DNA of 64,000 nucleotides, taken from contig NC_135561.1 of assembly GCF_964340395.1 (NCBI RefSeq), positions 18,158,240 through 18,222,239 on the forward strand, written 5' to 3'. This document shows, piece after piece, positions 12,918 through 25,825 of the stretch (its first letter is position 1; every line of letters begins with the position of its first letter). The DNA is from Glandiceps talaboti. Lineage: Eukaryota; Hemichordata; Enteropneusta; Spengelidae. The notes beneath the pieces were generated by a model. That model did not search any database, had not been told where the DNA came from, and worked only from the letters and a program-made list of their open reading frames with translations. The position numbers were made by a program, and so were the translations under genes.

Positions 12918-13239
12918 CCCTTGAGGTGATATTAAACTACCCTTTGTTTCCATTAGAGACAAGTTTAATAGAGTCAAACTTACTTGTTGTAAAAATCCCT
13001 GGATTCAGAGTAGTGTAAGCATGTATGTACATGCAAGCATTGTAAACAGCTATGGTGTGTTATTTTACCAAGCTGAAATTTCCACCTCTCTATCTAATTT
13101 CTACTAACAGTCAAAATATTTCTTGGAAGCAAATCTCACATTTCTAGTCTTAGTTTGTTGCTAATATTTTTAAAAATAGTGCCAATGGCGCTGTAGCACA
13201 GCTGTACAGTTTTTAAAATTGTTTAGCCATATGCTGATC

Positions 13240-13830
13240 CATGCTAGGTACTGGTGTTCATTTGTTGAATTATTATCCAGTTGCCTATCCAGCCCTGTTG
13301 TTATCTTTGCAATATACACAATCATTTGGCTGTTGCTATGGACGTGGTCATAGTTGCTAGGCACATTTGCATACATTTTTTGAATGTTTATTCACTTGTC
13401 TATTAATAAGTTGTTTTCTGTCCAATATATGTGATCATTTGGCTGTTCCAATGGGGAGTAGTCTTGTTGCTAAGCATATTTGCACACATTTTTTGAATAT
13501 TTGTTCACTTGTCTATGAATCCCTGTTGTTATTTTTGCAATATACACTATTATTTTGCTGTTGCTATGGGTGTGGTCTTGGTGCTAGGCATATTTGCATA
13601 GAGTTTTTGAATGTTTCTTCACTTGTCTATTAATCCCTGTTTTGATTTTTGCAATATACACAATTATTTGGCTGTTGCTATGAGTGTGGTTTGTTACTAG
13701 GTACATTTGCATAATTTTTTTGAATGTTTACTCACATGCCTGCCAGATGTTGTTATTTTAGCAAAATATACTTGCATTTGGTTGTTGGTATGAGTGCGGT
13801 CATGGTTACTAGGGTCAATTGTGTAAACAA
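13240..13830 (+). repeat. ~113-bp tandem repeat, about five copies
   Basis: Unit landmarks are gctaggcacatttgcatacattttttgaatgt and gttatttttgcaatatacac ... ggctgttgctatg. Copies are phased near 13356, 13470, 13582 and 13696, with a partial first unit. Confidence 0.85.
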
Positions 13831-14354
13831 AAATTTTGAACATCTGTAGAATAACATGTCTAGAAACATCTCATCAAAATTCAGCCCCATCGACCAAGCA
13901 ACTTTGTAGATACAAATTTTTTACTAAAATTTGCATTGTTACAACTAATTTGCATATTCCTGATGAGATCATTACATGCTTAATAGTTGTTCATCTAAAC
14001 ATCTTCAAATGCATCCACATCAAATGTTAGCCTAAACTGCTCAGTAGTTTTGGAATTAAAGATTTTTGACCAAAAAGACACATTTTCAGCCCTAATTTGC
14101 ATATTGCTGACGAGATCATCATGTCATGAACAAATCTTAATCTAAACACCTCTAAAAACGTTCCCACCAAATTTCAGACCAATCTGGGTAGCAGTTTTGG
14201 AGTTTAGATTTTTAACCACAAATGACATTTTTTTAACCCAAATCACACACACCAGTGATGTGATCATTTTGCTTTGAACAATTTCCCAAATAGACACCAA
14301 AAGCAATGTCCCCACCAAATACTGGTGGTTTTTGACCAAGTCGTTCACACACAC

Positions 14355-14391
<37 letters not shown>

Positions 14392-14445
14392 GACGACCAG
14401 ACACCGCATGGTGCCTATAGCACTACTGAACCTTATCAGTTCAGT
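13830..14445 (+). repeat. Dispersed repeat with internal subrepeats and (ACAG)n tail
   Basis: Subunits contain cctaatttgcatattgctgacgagatcat, cccaccaaatttcagacc and agttttggagtttagatttttaacc. They lead to tcacacacacagagacagacag with an ACAG run (14349-14394) and gacgaccagacaccgcatggtgcc. This layout resembles a widespread repeat type in marine invertebrates; its class is unknown to me. Confidence 0.6.
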
Positions 14446-16639
14446 TGTGCTAAAATCACGAATTTCATAAAAATTTCTTGCCTGTACATAACTTGTATTT
14501 CTGAGCTACAGCATATTTCCATCAATATATTAAATTATTCAAAAGAAAGACATGTTTATTTTATTCTTGGAAAATATTTACTTAATGTACACATTCATCA
14601 AATGTTATCCTGAGAGCAGACAACAATACTTGTTATCATTCTCCAAAAAGTCACCTGACATCATTTGCATATTTATGATAATATTTATGACAAATGTTCC
14701 CGACTGATTTTATGACATAGTTCACATATTTGCTACTAAAAGAAAAATTAAAGGCAATTTCGATATTTTATAGCCTTATTATTTGAGAATAGTCGGTGAT
14801 TAAGAAAAATGTATCTGTACCTAGCCTCTTTATCAGAAGATATTTGAGGAAAGATTCTATGACTCAAATTTGAGTGTCAATGAGTACATTTATTTTTTAA
14901 AAAACGAAAAATTTCAAAAATAAATTTTGACACATTGAAAAACCAACTATTTTTATATATCAAGGTCATAAAAAAAGTGAGATGTTAGCAAAAATTATCA
15001 AAAAATATGAATTTCTTTCAAAATATTTTTGGCGGGGGAAACAAAGTACTGCTTAAACATGTTAGAAACCAAATGTTTATGATTGGACAGATTGGCATGA
15101 TTTGCCAAGCATGTGATGAAAGATGACCTATTCTGACGACAAAACTAATGGGAATAAACTGTACTTTACCTTCAAAGTGGTAATGAGTAGATGTGTGTAG
15201 TATTCCAAAAGATGGACTTAAGACAGAAGCAGTGCAAACATACAAAGATATAGATATACCACTCTCCTACCCACACTGGCTGGTAGTGTAACAGCCCTAG
15301 TGCAGGGAAAACATTAGCAACTGGATATTTATTGCTTCAAATATAAATACATCAGCCTTAATCTCTGGGAAAATCATGTAATCAAGCAGCTTGCATTCGG
15401 TGTTTTTCCATCAAACAATGTCATCTTTCCCACTCCCACTATGAACACAATGGAATATTCCACATATAGAAAGTCCATGGATCATACCAAAATGTGGGGT
15501 CTGCAATCAGAACTGTCACAAATATGCACACTGTATACCTCTTCCTAAATGGAACAACCCATGCATCCCTGGAATGCAAATGGAATGGCCCATGCTATAA
15601 AAAGTTGTCTAGAGTGATCAAGCTACATTATTTCTGAATACAGCAATAAATTTCTGCAATGGTAATTTTATTGCAATATTAGTGACAAGCACATTGCCTA
15701 ACAGGTTGTGGTTTTATGACAGGACTGTTCACTAAAGCTGTCAGGATTTTACAAGAGATACTCAAAAAACGCTAAAAATCAGAAGATGTAGAGATGTTTT
15801 ATGAGAATAAGATATGATATCATTTATCACTCTCACAACCAAATCACATATTGTGTGATTATGAGATAAAAATTCAACCCAAATCTTTCAGAAATGCAGA
15901 AAACGATAATTTTCAACATGACAACTCAAGTCTGCATTTAGGGTAACACACTTGTCCCAAGAATGTATCTCCATAGTTCACTGACATCACATTCCATCAT
16001 TTATGACGTCGAGTTGCAACAATACCACTGAGCTGATCACTCTAGTCTTTCACAAAAAATTCTTTTTCAAAATAAAATGTAATTCTATCAAATTTGAGTG
16101 CTTCTATCAATGATTTAGGAAACCCTGGATTTTTTTGTTTGCTTTCTTCCAGTAATATAAACAAAATTCTTTACCCACCCATTAGAATCACTATGGAATT
16201 TTACTAATGGTGTTTTAAGAATTTTAATCTTGTTTTAATGATACAACAGATGATGTGGGTCCGAAGTCATTTCAGAAAGACTGCATCATGGCTAGAGTCT
16301 GTTGAAGCACACTTATTTTTACAATGAGCACATGTTGATGGATGTTTGCTAGTTGGAAACCTTTCTTGTATCATTGCCAGGTATCTTTTTTCACCGACAT
16401 ATTTCAACTTTAATAGATGTACAGTGCTACTTTACATTTAAAAAGGTGGAGATTTTGTTCATTTTTACTCTGAAAAAATTTATTACTGCGTCAACTTGAA
16501 AAATAAAATAGAATTCTAGAATAATCTGAAACCACTGTGTTAAATGATGACCCAAATTGACTCTTTCTGTAAAGTAAGGACCTAGTGTACAAATAAATAA
16601 ATACCCAACATACTTACATTTGCTTTGACTATGGAAAGA
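14446..16639. other. No gene seen
   Basis: Low-GC sequence with A-rich and T-rich runs; nothing recognised on either strand. Confidence 0.6.
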
Positions 16640-16800
16640 GTATGTGCCTGAGAATGGGATGTGTTATAAAACTTATTACCTGGTCTTAATCGGGCACTTC
16701 ATATTATCCCTTGCGATGTTACACAAACACTATTCCCTAAGGTTGAAAGCCCTGAGGGTAGTATAGTAGTAGATATCTACTAGTACTAGTGCCGCCATAG
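16640..16800. repeat. Dispersed repeat family F, copy 1
   Basis: gcctgagaatgggatgtgttataaaacttattacctggtc ... atatctactagtactagtgcc. Recurs at 23600-23890 (inverted) and 52925-53150. Confidence 0.6.
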
Positions 16801-17142
16801 CCAGGAAATATGACTGTAAAATAACATTAAGAATATCTACATATGAACCAAAAGTATTGACTACAGATTATCAAGTTATAGACTATGTCCCTTTAACAAG
16901 AAGCATCTTGATTTTTTTTATACCACAGCAGATATCATTCATATAATGGAAAATACTGCAAAGCAAAAGTAGTGATGTAAAATGTCGTCTTGTACATGAA
17001 CACAATGTACCAGTCTGATGAACACAATTAATGTACCAGTCTGGTAATTAGTAAAAATAATTCTTTCAGAACTTGTTGAAGACTGTAAAATATGAAATTT
17101 CCTAGTGGAAAAAACATCTAGGTTTACAATATGAGGTACATA

Positions 17143-18180
17143 ATAAGATAACACTAATGCGAGAACCTTGGATTGAAACCCTGGCCTTTAATTGATAAGA
17201 TGACACTAATGCGAGAACCTGGGATTGAAACCCTGGCCTTTAACTGATAAGATGACACTAATGCGAGAACCTGGGATTGAAACCCTGGCCTTTAACTGAT
17301 AGATAACACTAATGTAAGAACCTGGGATTGAAACCCTGGCCTTTAATTGATAAGATAACACTAATGTAAGAACCTGGGATTGAAACCCTGGCCTTTAACT
17401 GATAAGATAACACTAATGTAAGAACCTGGGATTGAAACCCTGGCCTTTAACTGATAGATAACACTAATGTAAGAACCTGGGATTGAAACCCTGGCCTTTA
17501 ATTGATAAGATAATACTAATGTGAGAACCTGGGATTGAAACCCTGGCCTTTAATTGATAAGATGACACTAATGTGAGAACCAGGGATGGAAACCCAGGCC
17601 TTTAACTGATAAGATAACACAAATGTAAGAACCTGGGATTGAAACCCTGGCCTTTAACTGATAAGATGATACTTATGCGAGAACCTGGGATTGAAACCCT
17701 GGCCTTTAATTGATAAGATGACACTAATATGAGAACCTGGGATTGAAACCCAGGCCTTTAATTGATAAGATAGCACTAATGTGAGAACCTGGGATTGAAA
17801 CCCTGGCCTTTAATTGATAAGATAACACTAATGTGAGAACCTGGGATTGAAACCCTGGCCTTTAATTGATAAGATAACACTAATGTAAGAACCTGGGATT
17901 GAAACCCTGGCCTTTAATTGATAAGATGACACTAATATGAGAACCTGGGATTGAAACCCAGGCCTTTAATTGATAAGATAACACTAATGTGAGAACCCTG
18001 GGATTGAAACCCTGGCCTTTAACTGATAAAGATAACACTAATCTGAGAACCTGGGATTGAAACCCTGGCCTTTAACTGATAAGATAATACTAATGTGAGA
18101 ACCCTGAGATTGAAACCCTGGCCTTTACCTGATAAGATAACACTAATCTGAGAACCTGGGATTGAAACCCTGGCCTTTAA
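17143..18180 (+). repeat. 53-bp satellite-like array, ~19-20 copies
   Basis: The unit is ataagataacactaatgtgag followed by aacctgggattgaaaccctggcctttaactg. The core CCTGGGATTGAAACCC(A/T)GG is an imperfect palindrome, perfect at the ends in the cccagg variants. Copies differ by point changes (gcgag/gtaag/gtgag, aattg/aactg). A lone related fragment lies at 24125-24175. Confidence 0.95.
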
Positions 18181-18409
18181 ACAATTAAACTATTGAATTG
18201 ATTCCCTTCAAAGTGAAACATTATTTACTGAAATGAAACCTATCTATTTGATAGCCTGTTCTGTTGATATTATACATTTCTATATTAAGCCATAGATTGT
18301 AATGATGTCTATCACCCAAAACCAATTACTCTCATCATTAACATTCTCTGCATACTACATCTCTCTCCACTGATCCGGTCTATCACTATCAGATACATCT
18401 ATTATTATA

Positions 18410-18760
18410 AATGTACCAGTAATTACTTACTTGCGCACATACTAGTGGCATTTACATTGCAGTGTAATACCAAAAAACATAACTGTGTACCTGCATGCAA
18501 ATGATATGCAAATGAGGACATGATCGTTCCTTTGTACATGAGATCACATGATCACACGATATGATTTTTAATGGAAATTTGAAATTTCAGATAAACATAA
18601 TTATGTAATAATAACAGAACCCCATGCCACATGAGTTCCAGCGTGGGTACGCATGTTTGCTTGCAGATTGCAGTGTTTTTTTGGTGCACTTGCTACCCTT
18701 GTGAAAGTGTTACCACAGATGCCACACTTGCACTCATGCATCATGGGGTTGTTAATACTA
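18410..18760. repeat. Dispersed repeat family E, copy 2
   Basis: Inverted relative to 8.26-8.64 kb: acattgcagtgtaatacc, gcatgcaaatgatatgcaaatgag, cagataaacataattatgtaataataacagaacccc. Confidence 0.65.
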
Positions 18761-19539
18761 GTACTATTACTCAATGCTATGATTTCTCTGCGGTACGTGA
18801 ATTGACCTTGGTGACCTCAAACTGAATTGACCTACTGACCTATACACTAAGTTACATCACAATGGATTGTATAATCAATTCTTTACTGTACGATACAAGT
18901 GTTTGGCCGAACAATGTAAATAAAGTGTCTCTAGAGGGCGCCCTAACACCTTCCTTGTTTCTCAGGTGATTTTTCTCAAAAGTGAATGAATACTTACAGT
19001 ACTTTGTCGATAGAATATTACCATACTTCTGCCACAGTAGTAGTAAAGTGCCTGCATGTACATGTATCTATAATGTTTTTGGTTTTTTTTCAAATGTTTA
19101 GTTTTTGTTCATTTTACAAAAAGTCATGGTATGAGAATGGCAAAATTCAGTTTTTATGTTGTATTTCTGCCCTAGTTTTCCGTGCAAATTCATTGTCTCC
19201 TGTTGCTGTTTTCATTACATAATACTTTTTTTTCACTTCAGTTCAGTTGCTGATCTGTTGAACGTCTAACATTTAACTCCCAAGTGGTTGAAACTAAAAA
19301 AATGACAAAAAAAAGATGCCTGTCCAACCAATCAAAATTAATGATACCGAAATGGAGAAAATCCATACATATGCTGTTTGTGAAGCTTTACGATTCTGTC
19401 CAACGTTTGACATTTAAGTCACTAATGGATTGATGAAACCCTACCAATGACATAAACACTATTTACACATGTACAGACACATCTATGGGTGGGTTTACCA
19501 GACAGTTACCATCATTTACATGATTGTATATATATATGT

Positions 19540-19788
19540 CATACAGATCTAGAAGTACCGATGGCCTCATTTGATTCTACATTTTTCATGACCCAACCAA
19601 CCCTATATTTCTTCAACCAGATAAATGAAATAAAAACTGACGCCCTCTATGGCAGGATTAGAACAAGTTTTGATACCTCATCACTGATTTACGATGGTGA
19701 CCCCTTGAGTTTGTATCTGAGGGAAAATTATGGTTTACTGCTGAAATTTGGGAACTTTGATGAAATAAATGGTTCAAAGTTTCCTTGA
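19540..19788 (+). CDS. Weak candidate exon, possibly 3' end of an unknown gene
   Basis: After a T-rich tract ending in gtcatacag, an open frame reads DLEVPMASFDSTFFM and later ALYGRIRTSFDTSSLIYDGD, YLRENYGLLLKFGNFDEING, ending at a TGA at 19786-19788. The alternation FDTSSLIYDGDP...LLLKFGNF vaguely recalls a laminin-G beta-sandwich strand pattern, but the match is by eye only. A second acceptor (ttcttcaaccag) lies inside. No upstream exon was found. The 67-bp array begins right after the stop. It may be chance. Confidence 0.2.
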   Translation, partial: HTDLEVPMASFDSTFFMTQPTLYFFNQINEIKTDALYGRIRTSFDTSSLIYDGDPLSLYLRENYGLLLKFGNFDEINGSKFP

Positions 19789-21446
19789 GACTTTAATTGA
19801 TTACTGCTATCAACTTAAAGGAAAAGTCCAGTCAGACTTATTTCTGCCTTTAGTACACTTGTATTGATTACTGCTATCAACTTAAAGGAAAAGTCCAGTC
19901 AGACTTAGTTCTGCCTTTAGTACACTTGTATTGATTACTGCTATCAACTTAAAGGAAAAGTCCAGTCAGACTTAGTTCTGCCTTTAGTACACTTGTATTG
20001 ATTACTGCTATCAACTTAAAGGAAAAGTCCAGTCAGACTTATTTCTACCTTTAGTACACTAAGTCTTGTATTGATTACTGCTATCAACTTAAAGGAAAAG
20101 TCCAGTCAGACTTATTTCTGTCTGTAGTACACTTGTATTGATTACTGCTATCAACTTAAAGGAAAAGTCCAGTCAGACTTATTTCTGCCTTTAGTACACT
20201 TGTATTGATTACTGCTATCAACTTAAAGGAAAAGTCCAGTCAGACTTAGTTCTGCCTTTAGTACACTTGTATTGATTACTGCTATCAACTTAAAGGAAAA
20301 GTCCAGTCAGACTTAGTTCTGCCTTTAGTACACTTGTATTGATTACTGCTATCAACTTAAAGGAAAAGTCCAGTCAGACTTAGTTCTGCCTTTAGTACAC
20401 TTGTATTGATTACTGCTATCAACTTAAAGGAAAAGTCCAGTCAGACTTATTTCTACCTTTAGTACACTAAGTCTTGTATTGATTACTGCTATCAACTTAA
20501 AGGAAAAGTCCAGTCAGACTTATTTCTGTCTGTAGTACACTTGTATTGATTACTGCTATCAACTTAAAGGAAAAGTCCAGTCAGACTTATTTCTAACTTT
20601 AGTACACTACATGTAAGTCTTGTACTGATTACTGCTATCAACTTAAAGGAAAAGTCCAGTCAGACTTATTTCTACCTTTAGTACACTAAGTCTTGTATTG
20701 ATTACTGCTATCAACTTAAAGGAAAAGTCCAGTCAGACTTATTTCTGTCTTTAGTACACTTGTATTGATTACTGCTATCAACTTAAAGGAAAAGTCCAGT
20801 CAGACTTATTTCTGCCTTTAGTACACTTGTATTAATTACTGCTATCAACTTAATGGAAAAGTCCAGTCAGACTTATTTCTGTCTTTAGTACACTTGTATT
20901 GATTACTGCTATCAACTTAAAGGAAAAGTCCAGTCAGACTTATTTCTGTCTTTAGTACACTTGTATTAATTACTGCTATCAACTTAAAGGAAAAGTCCAG
21001 TCAGACTTATTTCTGTCTTTAGTACACTTGTATTGATTACTGCTATCAACTTAAAGGAAAAGTCCAGTCAGACTTATTTCTGCCTTTAGTACACTTGTAT
21101 TAATTACTGCTATCAACTTAATGGAAAAGTCCAGTCAGACTTATTTCTGTCTTTAGTACACTTGTATTGATTACTGCTATCAACTTAAAGGAAAAGTCCA
21201 GTCAGACTTATTTCTGTCTTTAGTACACTTGTATTAATTACTGCTATCAACTTATGGAAAAGTCCAGTCAGACTTATTTCTGTCTTTAGTACACTTGTAT
21301 TGATTACTGCTATCAACTTAAAGGAAAAGTCCAGTCAGACTTATTTCTGTCTTTAGTACACTTGTATTGATTACTGCTATCAACTTATGGAAAAGTCCAG
21401 TCAGACTTATTTCTGTCTTTAGTACACTTGTATTGATTACTGCTAT
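19786..21446 (+). repeat. 67-bp tandem array, ~24 copies, with higher-order blocks
   Basis: The unit is tgattactgctatcaactta followed by aaggaaaagtccagtcagac and ttatttctgcctttagtacacttgtat. Variants (gttctgcc; ttctacc with ctaagtcttg; tctgtctgtag; tatgga for taaagga) occur in the same order in blocks, for instance around 19865-20150 and 20206-20540, so groups of units were duplicated together. Confidence 0.95.
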
Positions 21447-22715
21447 GAACATAAATATGATTTTTGTTAATAAAATAACACCTTGGTAAATTCACTCAGC
21501 TTTTAAAGCTTATAAAATACCCTACTACACTTGACATCTGTTCTTACATTTTGGGGATTTCCTGCAAAGGTTTATGGGAAACTGTAGTGATGACATCACA
21601 TATACCACAATCAATCTATTTGTCTTGACCTCTGTAATCACACAACAATACTGTCAATCAATTTGATCAGTCTCTCCATACACATCAATCGACATCGCTT
21701 GTTTCGTTTGTTTGAATGTATGAAAGTGTTTAACACTTTTGATTGTGTCACATTTCTGCCTTTTATGTCATTTTTTTACAAAATTGACATAGAAATTTAG
21801 CCATTCATTATCATCATCACATACATTCACTATGACTTATCACATGTCAGCTAAAAATGACAATTCTGTTTTTTCTTTAATTTTACTTCCATCAGGTTCT
21901 TTCAAAGAGTCAGTGACAGTAATCTGAAGTCATTCAACAAATTTGTCAGTAGATTAATGACTCATACATTTGATATTTTTTTGTGAAAATTACAAATTTT
22001 AAACCTAAATTTTGACTGAGATAGAAATGCAGGGACAGTCTTTATAATTCTAGGTCACCTAGAAATTAAAATGTTCAAAAAAGTTGCAAAAAATTGATGG
22101 ATTTTGTTCAAGCATTTTTGGCGGGAATTCAAGCATTTTTGGTGAGGAACCGATCAACTGAAATCATTAGAAACCAGTCATTATCAAATAATGTGTGATA
22201 AACGACACATGATCAATCAAAGATATGACATATATAAAATTCTTGTCATGATAAATTGCATGTCGAAATGATGTATGACCTATATGACCCGTGGTGTCAT
22301 ATTTTTAATTAATGAAGCATACAAACATTTCATTGATTTCCTGAAAACATTATTTTGTCAGTTTCAGCCATAATACCATTTCATGTATCCATGACGTACT
22401 AAGTACAGATTAGAAAGTGCCTCAGGAACCAATTTCTTCAAAATTCATGATAAAAACTTGTTCCCCAGGTAACTTTGACTTCATTTAATGCTCAAATATT
22501 GCTGTTTGATCACAATCTTGTTTTCAAGGAAATCATCAATCTACTGTATTTCAATAGAGTTATCAGTGTTTGGAGGGTAAATTATAGTGTAATAATTTAA
22601 TATACTATGATGTACATTATGGTTTCAGAGAAGAAGAAAAATTGTACGGTTAACCCTGTTTTTATTCTTGATTTTCAATTGTCACCACCATCACAACCAA
22701 CCATCCCCATCAGCC
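21447..22715. other. No gene seen
   Basis: Unremarkable AT-rich sequence between the 67-bp array and the ATC repeat. A short local duplication (aagcatttttggcggg / aagcatttttggtgag) is near 22110-22145. Confidence 0.6.
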
Positions 22716-22716
22716 G

Positions 22717-22747
<31 letters not shown>

Positions 22748-22807
22748 GTCATCATTGTCCTCGTCATCATTGTCATCATCATCATCATCACCGTCATTGT
22801 TGTCATC

Positions 22808-22838
<31 letters not shown>

Positions 22839-22952
22839 CCATCATCACCATCATCACCATCATTGTCATCATCGTCATTATCACCGCCATTGTCATCGTC
22901 ATCGTCATCATCATCATCACCGTCATTGTCATCGTCATCATCATCATCATCC
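22716..22952 (+). repeat. (ATC)n trinucleotide repeat
   Basis: Interrupted atc/gtc/acc run of about 240 bp. It gives long low-complexity frames (poly-I, poly-S, poly-M) in three frames, which are artefacts. Confidence 0.95.
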
Positions 22953-23124
22953 AGTGTCTCCCGTCATGTCAGTCTATGGCTGTCATTCTATCACATTGTA
23001 TGCATAGGTCTTTTGCAAACATCAGAATTATTATATTACTGCTTACACAACAAGTAATTCTGATTATATTATGATTTTCATCTACACAAGAAATATACAT
23101 TCATCCATTAATATACAATCATGA

Positions 23125-23335
23125 TAAATTGATGTAACAAATTAAATCTCGAACAAAATTTAATTTGTCAAACATTTGCACTGCGACATATGGACACAAC
23201 ATATCTGCCCTAATTGTATAGTACATTAGATGAATTTAATTTGTGTAGATGTAACAAATTAAATCTCTAACAAATCAAATTTGTCAAATATCTACACTGG
23301 GACATATCTGTCCTAATTGTTCATTAAATGTAATT
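23125..23335 (+). repeat. Two-copy tandem duplication, ~115-bp unit
   Basis: tgatgtaacaaattaaatctcgaacaaa ... gacatatctgccctaattgt is repeated as tagatgtaacaaattaaatctctaacaaa ... gacatatctgtcctaattgt. Confidence 0.8.
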
Positions 23336-23599
23336 CAGTTTACATAGAGTGGTAATAATTCAATTGTAAATTCTATAAATTAATTGTATATACATTAGTT
23401 ACCTGGAACTGAAAATATCAGAATTAGTGGAATGTATTCACTAGACGATATTCTGACACAGGAGGGCGGCCTTGTAAACTTGTAATGCAATGTTTGTGCT
23501 TTACTATAGGGGCTACTCAAGACAGATATAGAGGTGGGATAAATACTAGGCTAGTAGCACTATTAAAGTGATATGAGTAAAGCATGACTATAACATACA

Positions 23600-23890
23600 C
23601 TACTAACAGACGTCTGGGGCGGGTTGGGTTGGTATGTAGCAACTATTTCCTGAGGCTGGGAGACAAGGGAAATAGTTGCTACATAACATCACAAGGGGTA
23701 ATATGATGTCTACTAGTGCCCGAATAAGACCAGGCAATAAGTGTTTTATAACACATCATATTCTCAGGCACATTACCATAATCAAAGCAATCACCTGTAG
23801 AACTCCTAAATAGTGCCCTAGGAAAAATAGAATATGACTAGTGCCCCATTCCATGCAAATTGTCACTATGGGTCACTAGCCCATACCATG
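23600..23890. repeat. Dispersed repeat family F, copy 2
   Basis: Contains gtagcaactatttcctgaggctgggag and its own inverted echo ggaaatagttgctacataac, then atgtctactagtgcccgaataagaccaggcaataagtg and ataacacatcatattctcaggc. Confidence 0.6.
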
Positions 23891-24464
23891 TGACAGAATC
23901 TAAGCGAATCACTCAAATCTGTATGAAAAAAAGTACATTATGATCCATTATAATCCCCTGTCTCCTCAGACATGTATGAGCTGCCCCTTTAGAGCCCCAA
24001 GTTGGACTGGGATAAAAATCTATGTATGAAAATTGAAATACAGTTGTCTGGCAAAGTTATAGAAAAAGTTGGTCCAGAACAAAAGAATAATCCTACGTAA
24101 TAATCGTTATAGCTTCACTGATAATATAACACTTATACAAAAATCTGGGAGTGAAAACATGCCCTTTAATTTGTTCTAGCAACCAGTTACCTGTGTGACA
24201 TTATTACAGAACCAGTGAAATATATTAGAACTAGTAAGAGGTAAACAGAGTTAAATGTGTGGGAATGTAACAGCTTTTGTGTATAACAACATAAATTGTT
24301 CATGTGTTCTGAATAAAATTGGAAAGATTTCAATTTACAAATTGTTATCAATGCACACATACTATTAATCCCATAGGCATATTGCACTTGAGATTCTGTT
24401 CAAGGAGTATCACAGACAGCAGTACTTAGCACATTGTTATTTAGAAAAGAATCATACAATGTAA

Positions 24465-24760
24465 CTGTATTTGTATACGAGTGCTTGCAGTGTTCTCTGT
24501 GGCCATACTTTCACGAGCGTAGCGAGTATTTTCTGGCTGAATGAAGAAAAATACTGGAGAATAACATAATTATACCAGTGTAGGTAATATCACATTAAAA
24601 GTAATTGGGGGAAAGTAATGGCAATTTTGAATGTTTTGACTCATATTTTGAAAACAGGAGAACCAGTGACATTGACACACGTTGTCATGACATAGACGTG
24701 ACGTAGAACGACCAGAGTATGTATTCCATATTTTTTGCTCAACGTCAGGTTCATGCATAT
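24465..24760 (+). repeat. Family E fragment fused to family D, copy 2
   Basis: 24465-24530 is a family E fragment (gagtgcttgcagtgttctc, ttcacgagcgtagcgag). 24530-24750 is family D (ctgaatgaagaaaaatactggagaataac ... acgaccagagtatgtattcca). Confidence 0.65.
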
Positions 24761-25009
24761 AATAGATGATGTATGATTAACTGTGCATGAATTGAATTCA
24801 TCAGATTCTGTATTAAGGCCAATATGTATATGACAAATCTAGCTGCAGGCAATTTTTTTAGATTAATATAAGAAAAAATATGTACATGACAACAAACACA
24901 TTAGGAAAAGCACACTGTCAGATAAAATGAATCTGATATTGACAGTGACAAAAATATTGACCATCAACATCTTGATGTGGACCATCAGAGTTTTTTGTTG
25001 AGTGTGGTA

Positions 25010-25150
25010 TTAAAGCAGGTAAAATCTACCTGAGTTCCCCTGTCATTTTACCATGGTTCCCCACCCATGTTAATTGGTACAATATATTGGAAACTATGCC
25101 AGTTTTATCAGTTACAGGGGTTTCCAAACCTTAGTCAAAATACTGACCCC
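25010..25150 (+). repeat. Dispersed repeat family G, copy 1
   Basis: gcaggtaaaatctacctgagttcccctgtcattttaccatggttcc ... ccagttttatcag ... ccaaaccttagtcaaaa. Other copies are at 36960-37400 (tandem), 38255-38410, 53402-53550 and 56458-56625. Confidence 0.7.
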
Positions 25151-25547
25151 CAAAGTCTAAAAATTGTGGTCCACATAGACCATCTACTAAAAAAAGTAAA
25201 TTTCGAATCCGGGATAGTCAGAAACATTTTCTGGATAAACACACATAGAAAGGTGAGAGAATCACCTAAAATCCCTTGGGGCATTGTCTGCTGTAATGCT
25301 TGTAAAAACGTGTATAAAAGCTTACTTCAGTGGCTTATACAGAACAGAACAGAATATAAAGTAGAAACAGGAAATGAAAATTAATTTCAGTTTATACATC
25401 AAATAACTTGTGTATCCTGAGGCTTCATATTTCGTGTATATTACAACCAACGATAACATCTACTAGTTTTACACATATTTAGATATCATAGACCTGAAAT
25501 ATAATATTTACAACCTTTTTGAATATTGGTCAATTATTTATTTTAAA

Positions 25548-25825
25548 AAAGACATTGTATCTCATAATTAGTGGTCGACATTATCTGTAGGTAGTGTAGT
25601 GGCAAGTTTAAATCTTAAGCAAAAACTCGGTTTTGAATCTGTCGTCATGTTAAAACTGTACTAATTGTAACTGTAGTATCATTTTTCGATTAGACAACCA
25701 CAATATTTTCACTGAAAATTGTTACAATACCAATTAATAGACAGTGCACGATATTATGAATAAGTTATTATACTTAACAAAACCTTTTTTTTAAACGTTC
25801 CAGTGGCAACTAGTGCAGCTTTTAA
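25548..25825. mobile_element. MITE family B (deleted) with arm-C flank
   Basis: 25548-25649 is the arm seen at 12.1/12.6 kb (aattagtggtcgacattatctgtagg ... cggttttgaatctg). 25650-25825 is a family B element shortened by an internal deletion; its ends are ttaaaactgtactaattgtaactg and caactagtgcagctttta. Confidence 0.7.

Noticed and set aside
17215-17240. tRNA T-arm resemblance (gggattgaaaccc).
   Set aside because: No acceptor, D or anticodon arms can be folded around it; kept only as a possible origin hint for the satellite.
17143-18180. CRISPR-like array: regular repeats ending in ATTGAAAC-type sequence.
   Set aside because: The segments between the cores are nearly identical from unit to unit, so there are no distinct spacers. 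The context is a metazoan genome. It is a 53-bp tandem satellite.
22607-23074. Low-complexity 90-155 residue frames (poly-Ile, poly-Ser, poly-Met).
   Set aside because: ATC trinucleotide repeat read in different frames; no flanking coding sequence.
25067-25384. 105-residue plus-strand frame.
   Set aside because: Its first part lies in dispersed repeat family G; the remainder has no recognisable domain.
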